DNA from: Streptomyces caelestis
GTDB taxonomy: Bacteria > Actinomycetota > Actinomycetes > Streptomycetales > Streptomycetaceae
Assembly: GCF_014205255.1 (NCBI RefSeq)
Contig: NZ_JACHNE010000001.1
Coordinates: forward strand, 8,618,001 to 8,682,000
DNA: 64,000 nucleotides
Reading direction: 5' to 3'
The notes below the pieces were generated by a model that saw nothing but the letters and a program-made list of their open reading frames with translations, was not told where the DNA came from and did not search any database. How positions within the stretch are numbered: position 1 is the stretch's first letter; each line of letters opens with the position of its first letter. The position numbers and the translations under genes were made by a program. Positions 16,987 through 24,435 of this stretch are shown here, piece after piece.

Positions 16987-17388
16987 TCAGGCGCTCTGTA
17001 CCCCCGGCTCCTCGGGGGTGTCCGGCATGTCGTCGGCGCGGGCCAGAGCCTCCTCGACGCTCTCCGATATCGGCACCGTGATGCTGACGCCGGTCAGGTC
17101 GAGGACGCGCCGCACCGCGGGTGTCGGGCTGATGACGTGCACACTGCCGGCGGTCCTGCGGGTCTCCTGGTACACCCGCAGGATGATGTTCATCCCGGAC
17201 GAGTCCATGAAGGGCACGGACGAGAGGTCGAGCAGGAAGTGCCGTCGGCCGTGGTGGAGCTGGTTGGCCAGATGGGCCTGGAACTCGGTCGCGGTGTCGA
17301 CGTCCAGGTAGCCGTCGACCGTGATCAGCGCCACGTCCTCCCGGGGCACTTCGACTTCCACGGACAGCGGGTTCTGGGCGAGGGGCAC
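16987..17388 (-). CDS. STAS-domain anti-anti-sigma factor (RsbV-like)
   Basis: A 133-residue STAS protein with the RsbV/SpoIIAA pattern: ALITVDGYLDVDTATEFQAHL and the phospho-acceptor loop DLSSVPFMDSSGMNIILRVY. Dephosphorylated antagonists of this type bind RsbW-like ATPases and free the sigma factor. Candidate partners in the window are the ATPases at 4576 and 18147. GTG 17388 is chosen because GGAGG lies 5 nt upstream; the longer reading frame from TTG 17403 would include that ribosome-binding site. It is transcribed towards the rsb operon but separated from it by 262 bp. The C-terminus (TPEEPGVQSA) is an acidic tail. Confidence 0.88.
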   Translation of the reverse strand: MPLAQNPLSVEVEVPREDVALITVDGYLDVDTATEFQAHLANQLHHGRRHFLLDLSSVPFMDSSGMNIILRVYQETRRTAGSVHVISPTPAVRRVLDLTGVSITVPISESVEEALARADDMPDTPEEPGVQSA

Positions 17389-17730
17389 GGGTACCTCCAA
17401 CAAATGCTGCGGCCTGGGCAGGTCACCTCTGGGGATGACCGCGGTGCGCGGGGATGCCGGTCGTGGTGCGGGCTCTGCTGCCGTTTTTCATGTGCCTCCC
17501 TTCGCTACCGGGCTCCGTTTCCACCGCGCCCCCGCGATTACCCCGGAAACCGCCCTCCATGCCCCCGGGAGGAGGAAGCTTGCCGCAGCCCGCCGACGAC
17601 GGCGTACGGTGGAACGTGTGTGCGCCGAATGCGCTTGCGGCAGGAGGGTAATTGCTGCTGTGGAGCGAGGTGGGCGGAAACCGCCCGTCGGGCTCCGCGA
17701 TCCGCACACCGTCAGGGAGGATGGAGCAGC
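17389..17730. other. Divergent intergenic region between STAS and PRC-barrel genes
   Basis: About 340 bp without a supported gene. It separates two divergent genes. It holds the GGAGG site of the STAS gene (17394-17398), a candidate SigB-type promoter for the PRC-barrel gene (17627-17651) and GGGAGG/GGAG ribosome-binding sequence before GTG 17731. A C-rich stretch around 17520-17575 contains no clear inverted repeat. Confidence 0.6.
17627..17651 (+). promoter_or_regulatory. Candidate SigB-type promoter of the PRC-barrel gene
   Basis: GAAT (17627-17630), 15 nt, GGGTAA (17646-17651), close to GNNT-N14-16-GGGTAC/T. It points at the PRC-barrel gene 80 bp downstream. PRC-barrel and related proteins are common members of SigB regulons, which makes the match more believable, but it is a short motif read by eye. 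Confidence 0.4.
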
Positions 17731-18102
17731 GTGGCCATCGACAGAATCTGGTCGTACGCGCCGGGCAGCGGTTACGTCGAAGGGCAGGACCTGACCGGTT
17801 TCACCGTCGCCGCGACCGACGGCACGATCGGGCACGTGGACCGCGAGGCCGCCCCGCACGGCATGCGGCACCTGGTCGTCGACACCGGAGTCTGGGTGTT
17901 CGGCCGCAGTGTCCTGGTGCCGGCCGGAGTCGTCACCGGCATCGACACGCAGGGCCGGAAGATCACCTTGGCCTGCACCAGGGCGGACGCCAAGGCGGCA
18001 CCCCGATTCCAGACCGACAGCGAGACCCGGGACCGGGAGTACCTCACGACCGTGGGCGACTACTATGACCGGCTGCCGCCGCGAGCGACGACCTCGGCCT
18101 GA
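17731..18102 (+). CDS. PRC-barrel domain protein
   Basis: A 123-residue protein. After IDRIWSYAPGSGYVEGQDLTGFTVAATDGTIGHVDR comes a small beta-barrel of about 70 residues with LVVDTGVWVFGRSVLVPAGVVTGID, the PRC-barrel pattern. PRC-barrels occur in photosynthetic reaction centre H subunits and RimM, and in many bacterial stress proteins of unknown role. GTG 17731 is in frame with GGAG four bases upstream. It stands alone, facing a convergent RsbW-like gene across a strong hairpin. The C-terminal acidic/aromatic stretch (TVGDYYDRLPPR) is typical of Streptomyces members. Confidence 0.82.
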   Translation: MAIDRIWSYAPGSGYVEGQDLTGFTVAATDGTIGHVDREAAPHGMRHLVVDTGVWVFGRSVLVPAGVVTGIDTQGRKITLACTRADAKAAPRFQTDSETRDREYLTTVGDYYDRLPPRATTSA

Positions 18103-18109
18103 GCCCTGG

Positions 18110-18139
18110 GCGTCACGGGCGCACCCGCGCCCGTGACGC
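18110..18139. terminator. Bidirectional hairpin terminator
   Basis: A 13-bp perfect stem (18110-18122 with 18127-18139) around a 4-nt loop, extended by GAGCC/GGCTC arms further out. It lies exactly between two convergent genes and probably ends both transcripts. Confidence 0.8.
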
Positions 18140-18146
18140 TCCCGGC

Positions 18147-18581
18147 TCACCAGGGCAGGAACACGTGCACGTCCTTGCCCCGCTCGTCGCTCACCACGCT
18201 GACCTGGTCGCACAAGGTGTGGATCAGATGCCAGCCGATGCCACCGCCCCCGCTGCGCGGATCGAACGGGCGCGGAGCAGGCTCCGTGGAGCTGGTGTCG
18301 TGCAGGACCACGTGCACTCCGTCGAAGGTCCGGCGCATCCGCAGCGCGAACGGACCCGGCGCGTACTGGACCGCGTTGGCGGCCAGTTCCGTCACCACCA
18401 ACAGGATGTCGTCCCAGTACTCGGGGGCAGAGGGTGGCGAGGAGTGTGACAGATCACGCAGGAACTCCTCCGCGGCCAGCCGCGCGCCCGTCACGTCGTG
18501 CGGCTCGCCCACGAAGCTGTTCGTGCGGCTCGGAATCTCCTCGGAGGTCAGTGCGTCATCCCCACGCGGCTCGGTTGACAT
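18147..18581 (-). CDS. RsbW-like ATP-binding protein (anti-sigma factor type)
   Basis: A 144-residue GHKL ATPase: N-box ILLVVTELAANAVQYAPG, D-box VVLHDTSSTEP and a clear G-box GGGGIGWHLIHTLCDQVSV. The N-terminal 30 residues are polar. Members bind sigma factors or STAS antagonists, or act as regulators with unknown partners; Streptomyces has dozens. ATG 18581 has GAAAGG upstream. The D-box lacks a DxG glycine, so kinase activity is uncertain. It lies 116 bp downstream of the acyl-CoA ligase on the same strand and may be expressed separately. Confidence 0.82.
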   Translation of the reverse strand: MSTEPRGDDALTSEEIPSRTNSFVGEPHDVTGARLAAEEFLRDLSHSSPPSAPEYWDDILLVVTELAANAVQYAPGPFALRMRRTFDGVHVVLHDTSSTEPAPRPFDPRSGGGGIGWHLIHTLCDQVSVVSDERGKDVHVFLPW

Positions 18582-18697
18582 ATCGCCTTTCCGGCCCGGC
18601 GTCAGCAAGGGCTGCCGTCAGGGCTGTCGTCCTTTCTCATGCGTCGCCACTGTTGCGTGTTCCCGAGGGGGCGAGGCCTACGCGTCCGGCTCCGCGC

Positions 18698-20596
18698 TCA
18701 GCGGAACACGTTGTCCGAGTCGTCCCAGTTCGAGGGTTCGTCCTGGGTGCTCGGCCGCCCGGGACGCCTGCGCGAGCGGTACATCGCGTCGATCTCGGAC
18801 GCGTAGTGCCGCACGATCTCGTCCCGGCGCAGTTTCATCGACGGTGTCAGCAGCCCGTTGGTCACGCCGAACGGCTCCGGCAGGATCCGGAACACCCGGA
18901 TCGACTCCGACCGTGACACCGCGCTGTTGGCCGCGGCCACGGCCCGCGCCACCTCCTCCCGCAGCGCGTTCTCCTCCCGCGCCTCGCGCATCTCGCCCTG
19001 AAGCGCCAGCGCCGCCCGCCAGTGCGCCAGGAAGTCCGGGTCCAGCGTGATCAGGGCGCCGACACAGGGCCGGTTGTCGCCCACGACCACCGCCTGGTGG
19101 ATGAGCGGGTGCATCCGCAGCCGCTGCTCCAGGGCGGCCGGGGCGACGCTCTTGCCGCTGCTGGTGACGATGATGTCCTTCTTGCGGCCGGTGATCGTGA
19201 GATAGCCCTCCGAGTCCAGTCGCCCGAGGTCCCCGGTGGCCAGCCAGCCGCCGCGCAGCGCGGCCCGGGTGGCGGCCTCGTCCCCCACGTATCCCTGGAA
19301 CACGGACGGGCCGCGCACCAGGATCTCCCCGTCCTCGGCCACCCGGATCTCCGTGCCCGGCAGGGCCTGCCCGACAGTCCCGGACTTCTCCCGGCCCAGT
19401 GGCTGCATCGTCACCCCGCCGCCGGTCTCCGTCAGGCCGTACCCGTCGTGCACGTAGATGCCGATGCCCTCGTAGAACAGCGACAGGTCGCGGCTGAGGG
19501 GAGAGCCGCCGGACGTCGCCCGCCGCACCCGGCCGCCCAGCGCCGCCCGCAGCCTGCGGTACACCGTGCGCTCGTACAGGGCGTGCTGGAGCCGCAGGTC
19601 GAAGCCGGGCCCGCGGCCCCGGCCCAGCCGCTGGCGTTCCAGGGCCGCGGCGAAGTCCCGCGCCGTTCCGGCGGCCCGTTCGAACAGAGCGCCGTGGCCT
19701 TGCTGCTGGGCCGTGCGCAGGAAGTTCTTGTAGATCTTCTCGAAGACCGACGGCACCGCGTAGAAGTACGTGGGCCTGAAGGAGCGCAGCGCCGACGACA
19801 GTGCCTCCCCGCCCAGGTCGGCCTGGTGTCCCATCAGCAGGCCGCCGCGCAGGCACAGGCCCTGGATCATCAGCCCGTACACATGGGAGAAGGGCAGGAA
19901 CGCCAGCACGGAGCCCTGCTCCCCGCGCGGTGCCGCCGTGTGCCCCCAGCCCGTCAGCAGCGTGTCGCAGGGCGCGGCCAGGTTGCGGTGGCTGAGGGCG
20001 CAGCCCATGGCGTGACCGCTGCTCCCGGAGGTGTAGGCGATGACGGCCGTGGAGTCCGGCAGCACGATGCGGCGCATCGAGTCGACCGTGGCCAGCGGCA
20101 CGAACTCCCCGCGCACGCTCAGATCCTCCAGCGCGCCCGCGTCCAGCTGCCAGACGTGACGCAGCAGCGGCAGCGACGCGCACACCGAGCCGACGGTCAT
20201 GACGCCCTGCTCGTCCTCCACCACCACGGCCACACAGCCGGCGTCCCGCAGGATCCACTCGACCTGGTCGCGCGACGCCGTCGGGTAGACCGGGACGACC
20301 TCGGCACCCACGGCCCACAGCGCGTAGCACAGGACCGTCCACTCGTACCGGGTGCGCGCCATGATCGCCACGCGGTGCCCCGGCGTTAACCCGGAGGCGA
20401 TCAGCCCCTTGGCGACGTCCACCACCTCGTCGCGCAGCTCGATCGCCGTCACCTCCTCCCAGGACGCGGAGGCCGGGTCGGCGCGGCGGGCGAGCATCGG
20501 CCGGGTGGGTTCGCGGTCCGCTGTCTCGAAAACGCTGTCGGCGAGCCCTCCGGTCAGCGGCGAGACGGCCGGTGGAGCGAGGGCGAGGTCGCGCAT
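18698..20596 (-). CDS. Long-chain fatty acid-CoA ligase (AMP-forming)
   Basis: A 632-residue ANL-superfamily enzyme. The A3 P-loop reads VIAYTSGSSGHAMGCALSHRN, A5 is HDGYGLTETGGG, A7-A8 are LATGDLGRLDSEGYLTITGRKKDIIVTSSGK, and the C-terminal A10-like region is LTPSMKLRRDEIVRHY, which retains the lysine needed for adenylation. It activates a long-chain fatty acid to acyl-CoA through an acyl-adenylate. The P-loop is unusual: the conserved Pro-Lys of TGxPKG is replaced by Ala-Met. ATG 20596 has CAGGAG 7 nt upstream; ATG 20647 would add 17 residues without a better site. It is divergent from the DUF6480 gene. Confidence 0.88.
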   Translation of the reverse strand: MRDLALAPPAVSPLTGGLADSVFETADREPTRPMLARRADPASASWEEVTAIELRDEVVDVAKGLIASGLTPGHRVAIMARTRYEWTVLCYALWAVGAEVVPVYPTASRDQVEWILRDAGCVAVVVEDEQGVMTVGSVCASLPLLRHVWQLDAGALEDLSVRGEFVPLATVDSMRRIVLPDSTAVIAYTSGSSGHAMGCALSHRNLAAPCDTLLTGWGHTAAPRGEQGSVLAFLPFSHVYGLMIQGLCLRGGLLMGHQADLGGEALSSALRSFRPTYFYAVPSVFEKIYKNFLRTAQQQGHGALFERAAGTARDFAAALERQRLGRGRGPGFDLRLQHALYERTVYRRLRAALGGRVRRATSGGSPLSRDLSLFYEGIGIYVHDGYGLTETGGGVTMQPLGREKSGTVGQALPGTEIRVAEDGEILVRGPSVFQGYVGDEAATRAALRGGWLATGDLGRLDSEGYLTITGRKKDIIVTSSGKSVAPAALEQRLRMHPLIHQAVVVGDNRPCVGALITLDPDFLAHWRAALALQGEMREAREENALREEVARAVAAANSAVSRSESIRVFRILPEPFGVTNGLLTPSMKLRRDEIVRHYASEIDAMYRSRRRPGRPSTQDEPSNWDDSDNVFR

Positions 20597-20653
20597 GCAC
20601 TGCTCCTGACGTGTACGGGGTGTGACCTTGCCGACGGGTAGCGTCATCGGCGG

Positions 20654-20673
20654 GGCTCGAATGTAGTCGAGCC
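20654..20673. promoter_or_regulatory. Inverted repeat in the divergent FACL/DUF6480 region
   Basis: GGCTCGA, 6 nt, TCGAGCC: a perfect 7-bp inverted repeat between the divergent acyl-CoA ligase and DUF6480 genes. It could be an operator. No regulator gene is adjacent, so this stays tentative. Confidence 0.3.
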
Positions 20674-20747
20674 GGGACCGTCAGGGGTCGGGAAATACGG
20701 AAGTCGTCCCGCTGATGATCTCGGCGTGATCGGGGGACCCGGACGGC

Positions 20748-20981
20748 ATGAGTCACATCAGTCCCGATCCGGAACCCGAACGCACCTCCGGCCTGGAACC
20801 GGGCGGCGGCGTACCGCCGGGCGAGACCCCGCCCGCGGAGAGCAGCATGCCCGAGGCGGGGCCCCGAGAGACGCACAACCCGCCCAAGGGCTGGGCCAAG
20901 GCACCGATGGCCGTGATCCTCGCCCTCGCGGTGCTGATCGCGGCGTTCTTCCTGGTCTACGCCCTCGTTCTGATCCTCTGA
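20748..20981 (+). CDS. DUF6480-type small membrane protein
   Basis: A 77-residue protein: an N-terminal acidic, Pro/Gly-rich half (about 1-45), then PKGWAKAPMAVILALAVLIAAFFLVYALVLIL, a single C-terminal membrane segment ending the chain. This matches DUF6480, a small Streptomyces family of unknown function. It would be tail-anchored with the acidic part in the cytosol or outside. It stands alone between the divergent acyl-CoA ligase and the convergent carboxylate-amine ligase. Confidence 0.78.
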   Translation: MSHISPDPEPERTSGLEPGGGVPPGETPPAESSMPEAGPRETHNPPKGWAKAPMAVILALAVLIAAFFLVYALVLIL

Positions 20982-21024
20982 CCCCGCCTCCGGAAGAAGG
21001 CGGCGCGGAAGAAGGCGGGACGCC

Positions 21025-22113
21025 TCACGCCTGGGTGTGGCGGACGCACTCGGTCACGACGTCCCGCAGGCTCCCCGTGCGCTCCATCACCGCGCGCTGC
21101 ACCTGTGCGCCGTTGCCGTCCCGCAGCAGCTCCTCGCAGGCGGCCCTGGCCCGCTCCAGGTCACCGGTGTCCGCGAGGGCCTCCTCGACATGGTCCAGCA
21201 GGGCCCGGACGACCGCCTCGGCGGGCATGCGCCGCATGGTCGCGGGATGCAGCAGCTCGCCCGAGAGCCCGGACCGGGCGGCCAGCCAGTCGGCCAGCCG
21301 CAGCAGGCTGACGCTGTGGCCGAGCGGTTCCCGGCCGGCCCGCCACTCGCGCGCGGCGGTTTCGACCAGCCCGCGGACGAGCGTGGCGACCAGTGCTGCC
21401 GTGCCGGAGTGCAGACAGACGTCCGACACCCGGACCTCGACCGTCGGATACCGCTGGGACAGCCGCGCGTCGAAGTAGATCATCCCGTCGTCGAGGAGAG
21501 CGCCGGTGGCCACCATGTCCGCGATCAGACGGTGGTACCGCTCGGCCGAGCCGAAGATCTCGGCCGGGCCGGCCGACGGCCAGCGCAGCCACACCCGGCT
21601 GCGGTAGCTGCTGTACCCCGTGTCCTTGCCCTGCCAGAACGGCGAGTTCGCACTGAGCGCCGTCAGGACCTGGAGCCAGGGCCGCACCCGGTCGATGACC
21701 GCGACGCCCTCCTCGTCGGACTCGACGGACACGTGCACGTGGCAGCCCAGGACGAGCTGCTCCCGGGTGGCGATGCCGTACTGCTCGGCCATCCACTGGT
21801 ACCGGCGGTTGACGCCGACCGCGGGACTGACCGGCAGCGGCGAGGTGGCGAGCGCCGCGACCGTGCAGCCGATCTCTCCGGCATGCCGGGCCGCCTCCTT
21901 GCGGCAGCGCACGATCTCCGCGCGCAGGCTCTCCATGGACGACTGCGGATGCGTGGCGAACTCCAGCATCTGCTCGTGGAGTTCCTTCTCGAAGACGTCC
22001 TGATCCGCGTCGTCCTGCTCGGCCCGGGCGAGCACTGCCGCGGACAGTGCCCGCGGTTCCCCGGACTCCGGGTCGACCAGGAGGAGTTCCTCCTCCACTC
22101 CGACGGTGCGCAC
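21025..22113 (-). CDS. YbdK-type carboxylate-amine ligase / glutamate-cysteine ligase 2
   Basis: A 362-residue protein starting TVGVEEELLLVDPESGEPR, the glutamate-cysteine ligase 2 opening, with GCHVHVSVESDEEG near residue 125 and the substrate loop NSPFWQGKDTGYSSYRSRVW. The family (YbdK, also EgtA-like relatives) ligates a carboxylate to an amine using ATP. The natural substrate in Streptomyces is not settled, since mycothiol replaces glutathione. GTG 22113 begins in VRTVGVEEE. It lies downstream of glgB on the same strand with a hairpin between, so it may be an independent unit. Confidence 0.87.
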   Translation of the reverse strand: MRTVGVEEELLLVDPESGEPRALSAAVLARAEQDDADQDVFEKELHEQMLEFATHPQSSMESLRAEIVRCRKEAARHAGEIGCTVAALATSPLPVSPAVGVNRRYQWMAEQYGIATREQLVLGCHVHVSVESDEEGVAVIDRVRPWLQVLTALSANSPFWQGKDTGYSSYRSRVWLRWPSAGPAEIFGSAERYHRLIADMVATGALLDDGMIYFDARLSQRYPTVEVRVSDVCLHSGTAALVATLVRGLVETAAREWRAGREPLGHSVSLLRLADWLAARSGLSGELLHPATMRRMPAEAVVRALLDHVEEALADTGDLERARAACEELLRDGNGAQVQRAVMERTGSLRDVVTECVRHTQA

Positions 22114-22144
22114 CCTGATGCCCGCCCTTCTGTGACACTACGGC

Positions 22145-22174
22145 GTCGACCACCGGCCTTCCCGGTGGTACGAC
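22145..22174 (-). terminator. Hairpin after the glgE operon
   Basis: ACCACCGG pairs with CCGGTGGT over a 5-nt loop, extended by GTCG/CGAC with one bulged base. It lies 51 bp past the glgB stop and 32 bp before the start of the YbdK-type gene, as expected for an operon terminator. Confidence 0.55.
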
Positions 22175-22224
22175 ACCCAGTGCCCCTCACAGGCGGGTCG
22201 GACACCTCGTGCGCCCGCGGGACT

Positions 22225-24432
22225 TCACGGAGCGAACGGCGTCAGCCACACGGTGGCCAGCGGCGGCAGCGTGATCCGGACACAGCCGTCCTCCGGCTTG
22301 ACCGGATCCGGGTTGGTGACGCCGCTGCCGCCGTAGCGCGCGTCGTCGGTGTTGAGGGTCTCCTGCCAGGCCACGCCGTCGCCCGGGACCCAGAGGCCGT
22401 AGCCGTGCCGGACGACCGGGGAGAAGTTCGACACCGCCAGCAGCGGCCTGCCCTCGGCGTCGTACCTCAGGAAGGCGAAGACGTTGTCGTCGGCCGAGTC
22501 CACCGCCACCCACCGGAAGCCCTCCGGGCGGGTGTCGCACTGCCACAGCGCCGGCGTCGCCCGGTACGCCGTGTTCAGGTCACGGACCAGGTCACGCACG
22601 CCCCGGTGGTCGCCCGCCGAGTGGTAACCGTCGTCGAGCAGCCACCACTCCGGCCCGTGCTCCACCGACCACTCCGCTCCCTGGGCGAACTCCTGCCCCA
22701 TGAACAGCAGCTGCTTGCCCGGGTGGCTCCACATGTAGCCGAGGTAGGCGCGGACGGTCGCGCGGCGCTGCCACCAGTCACCCGGCGCCTTCGACACCAG
22801 GGCCTGCTTGCCGTGCACGACCTCGTCGTGGGAGATCGGCAGGACGTAGTTCTCGCTGTAGGCGTACACCATCGAGAAGGTCATCTCGTGGTGGTGGTAC
22901 TTGCGGTGCACCGGCTCGTGCGAGAGGTACTCCAGCGAGTCGTGCATCCAGCCCATGTTCCACTTCAGCCCGAAGCCGAGCCCGCCGGTGTCGGTGGGCT
23001 TGGTCACACCGCCCCAGGCGGTGGACTCCTCCGCGATCGTCACCACGCCGGGGGTGCGCCGGTACACGGTCGCGTTCATCTCCTGGAGGAACGCCATGGC
23101 CGCCAGGTCCTCCCGGCCGCCGTAGGCGTTGGGCTCCCACTGGCCGTCCTCGCGCGAGTAGTCCAGGTAGAGCATGGAGGCGACCGCGTCCACGCGCAGC
23201 CCGTCGATGTGGAACTCCTCGCACCAGTACACCGCGTTCGCCACGAGGAAGTTGCGCACCTCGGTGCGCGCGAAGTCGAACTCGTACGTGCCCCAGTCCG
23301 GGTGCTCGGCGCGCCGCCTGTCCCCGGGTTCGTACAGCGGATCCCCGTCGAACCGGGCCAGCGCCCAGTCGTCCTTCGGGAAGTGCGCCGGTACCCAGTC
23401 CATGATCACGCCGATGCCCGCCCGGTGGCAGGCGTCGACGAAGTACCGGAAGTCGTCCGGGCTCCCGAGCCGCGCGGTCGGCGCGTAGAAGCCGGTGACC
23501 TGGTAACCCCAGGAGCCGTGGAAGGGGTGCTCGGCGACCGGCATCAGCTCCACGTGCGTGAAGCCGAGGTCCTTGACGTACGCCGGGAGTTCCTCGGCGA
23601 GCTGACGGTAGTCAAGCCCCGGCCGCCAGGACGGCAGATGCACCTCGTACACCGAGAACGGCGCCTCGTGCACGGGCGTGTCCGCGCGGTGGGCCATCCA
23701 CTGCGCGTCGCCCCACTCGTAGTGCGAGGCCGTCACGATCGACGCCGTGTGGGGCGGCTCCTCGGTGCGGCGGGCCATCGGGTCCGCCTTCAGGAAGCGG
23801 TGGCCGTACCGGGAGGTGATCTCGAACTTGTACGCCGTGCCCTCGCCGACGCCCGGCAGGAACAGCTCCCACACACCGGACGCGCCGAGCGAGCGCATCG
23901 GGAACTGCGTCCCGTCCCAGTAGGTGAAGTCCGCGGCGACCCGCACGCCCTGCGCGTTGGGCGCCCACACCGTGAACCGGGTGCCGGTCACGCCCTCGTG
24001 GGTCATGGGGTGCGCGCCGAGCGCCTGCCACAGCTGCTCGTGCCGGCCCTCGCGGATCAGGTGCAGGTCCAGCTCGCCGAGCGCGGGCAGGAGACGGTAC
24101 GGGTCGTGCACCTCCTGCTCGCCGCCCTCGTACGCCACGTGGAGCGTGTACGCGGGGATCTCCGCCAGCGGCAGCACGCCGGAGAACAGGCCGTCGCCCT
24201 CCGAGACGAGCGGGGTGCGCTTGCCGTCGATCACCACGCTCACCGAGCGGGCGAAGGGGCGCAGCGCCCGGAACGCGATCCCGCCGGGGACCGGGTGGGC
24301 GCCCAGCAGCGCGTGCGGATCGTGGTGGGCGCCCGCCAGCAGGCGCCCGCGGTCCTGAGGGCTCAGGGCGGGCGCGGTGGCGCCCGGGACCGGGCCGGAC
24401 GGCTCCGGGATTGAGGTGTCGCGCAGGGCCAC
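22225..24432 (-). CDS. glgB: 1,4-alpha-glucan branching enzyme GlgB
   Basis: A 735-residue GH13 branching enzyme. Two N-terminal beta-sandwich (CBM48-type) modules (about 30-260) precede the barrel. Conserved regions: MDWVPAHF, GLRVDAVASM (nucleophile Asp), IAEEST (acid/base Glu) and LPISHDEVVHGK (transition-state Asp). It cuts an alpha-1,4 chain and rejoins it in alpha-1,6 linkage. As last gene of glgE-treS-mak-glgB it branches the glucan built by GlgE. GTG 24432 is preceded by GAGGAG inside the 3' end of mak. S. coelicolor has two such clusters; this is one of those types. Confidence 0.96.
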   Translation of the reverse strand: MALRDTSIPEPSGPVPGATAPALSPQDRGRLLAGAHHDPHALLGAHPVPGGIAFRALRPFARSVSVVIDGKRTPLVSEGDGLFSGVLPLAEIPAYTLHVAYEGGEQEVHDPYRLLPALGELDLHLIREGRHEQLWQALGAHPMTHEGVTGTRFTVWAPNAQGVRVAADFTYWDGTQFPMRSLGASGVWELFLPGVGEGTAYKFEITSRYGHRFLKADPMARRTEEPPHTASIVTASHYEWGDAQWMAHRADTPVHEAPFSVYEVHLPSWRPGLDYRQLAEELPAYVKDLGFTHVELMPVAEHPFHGSWGYQVTGFYAPTARLGSPDDFRYFVDACHRAGIGVIMDWVPAHFPKDDWALARFDGDPLYEPGDRRRAEHPDWGTYEFDFARTEVRNFLVANAVYWCEEFHIDGLRVDAVASMLYLDYSREDGQWEPNAYGGREDLAAMAFLQEMNATVYRRTPGVVTIAEESTAWGGVTKPTDTGGLGFGLKWNMGWMHDSLEYLSHEPVHRKYHHHEMTFSMVYAYSENYVLPISHDEVVHGKQALVSKAPGDWWQRRATVRAYLGYMWSHPGKQLLFMGQEFAQGAEWSVEHGPEWWLLDDGYHSAGDHRGVRDLVRDLNTAYRATPALWQCDTRPEGFRWVAVDSADDNVFAFLRYDAEGRPLLAVSNFSPVVRHGYGLWVPGDGVAWQETLNTDDARYGGSGVTNPDPVKPEDGCVRITLPPLATVWLTPFAP

Positions 24433-24435
24433 GGC

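Noticed and set aside
21037..24414. A 1125-codon open frame on the plus strand
   Set aside because: Antisense to the YbdK-type and glgB genes; composition is that of a GC-driven shadow frame.
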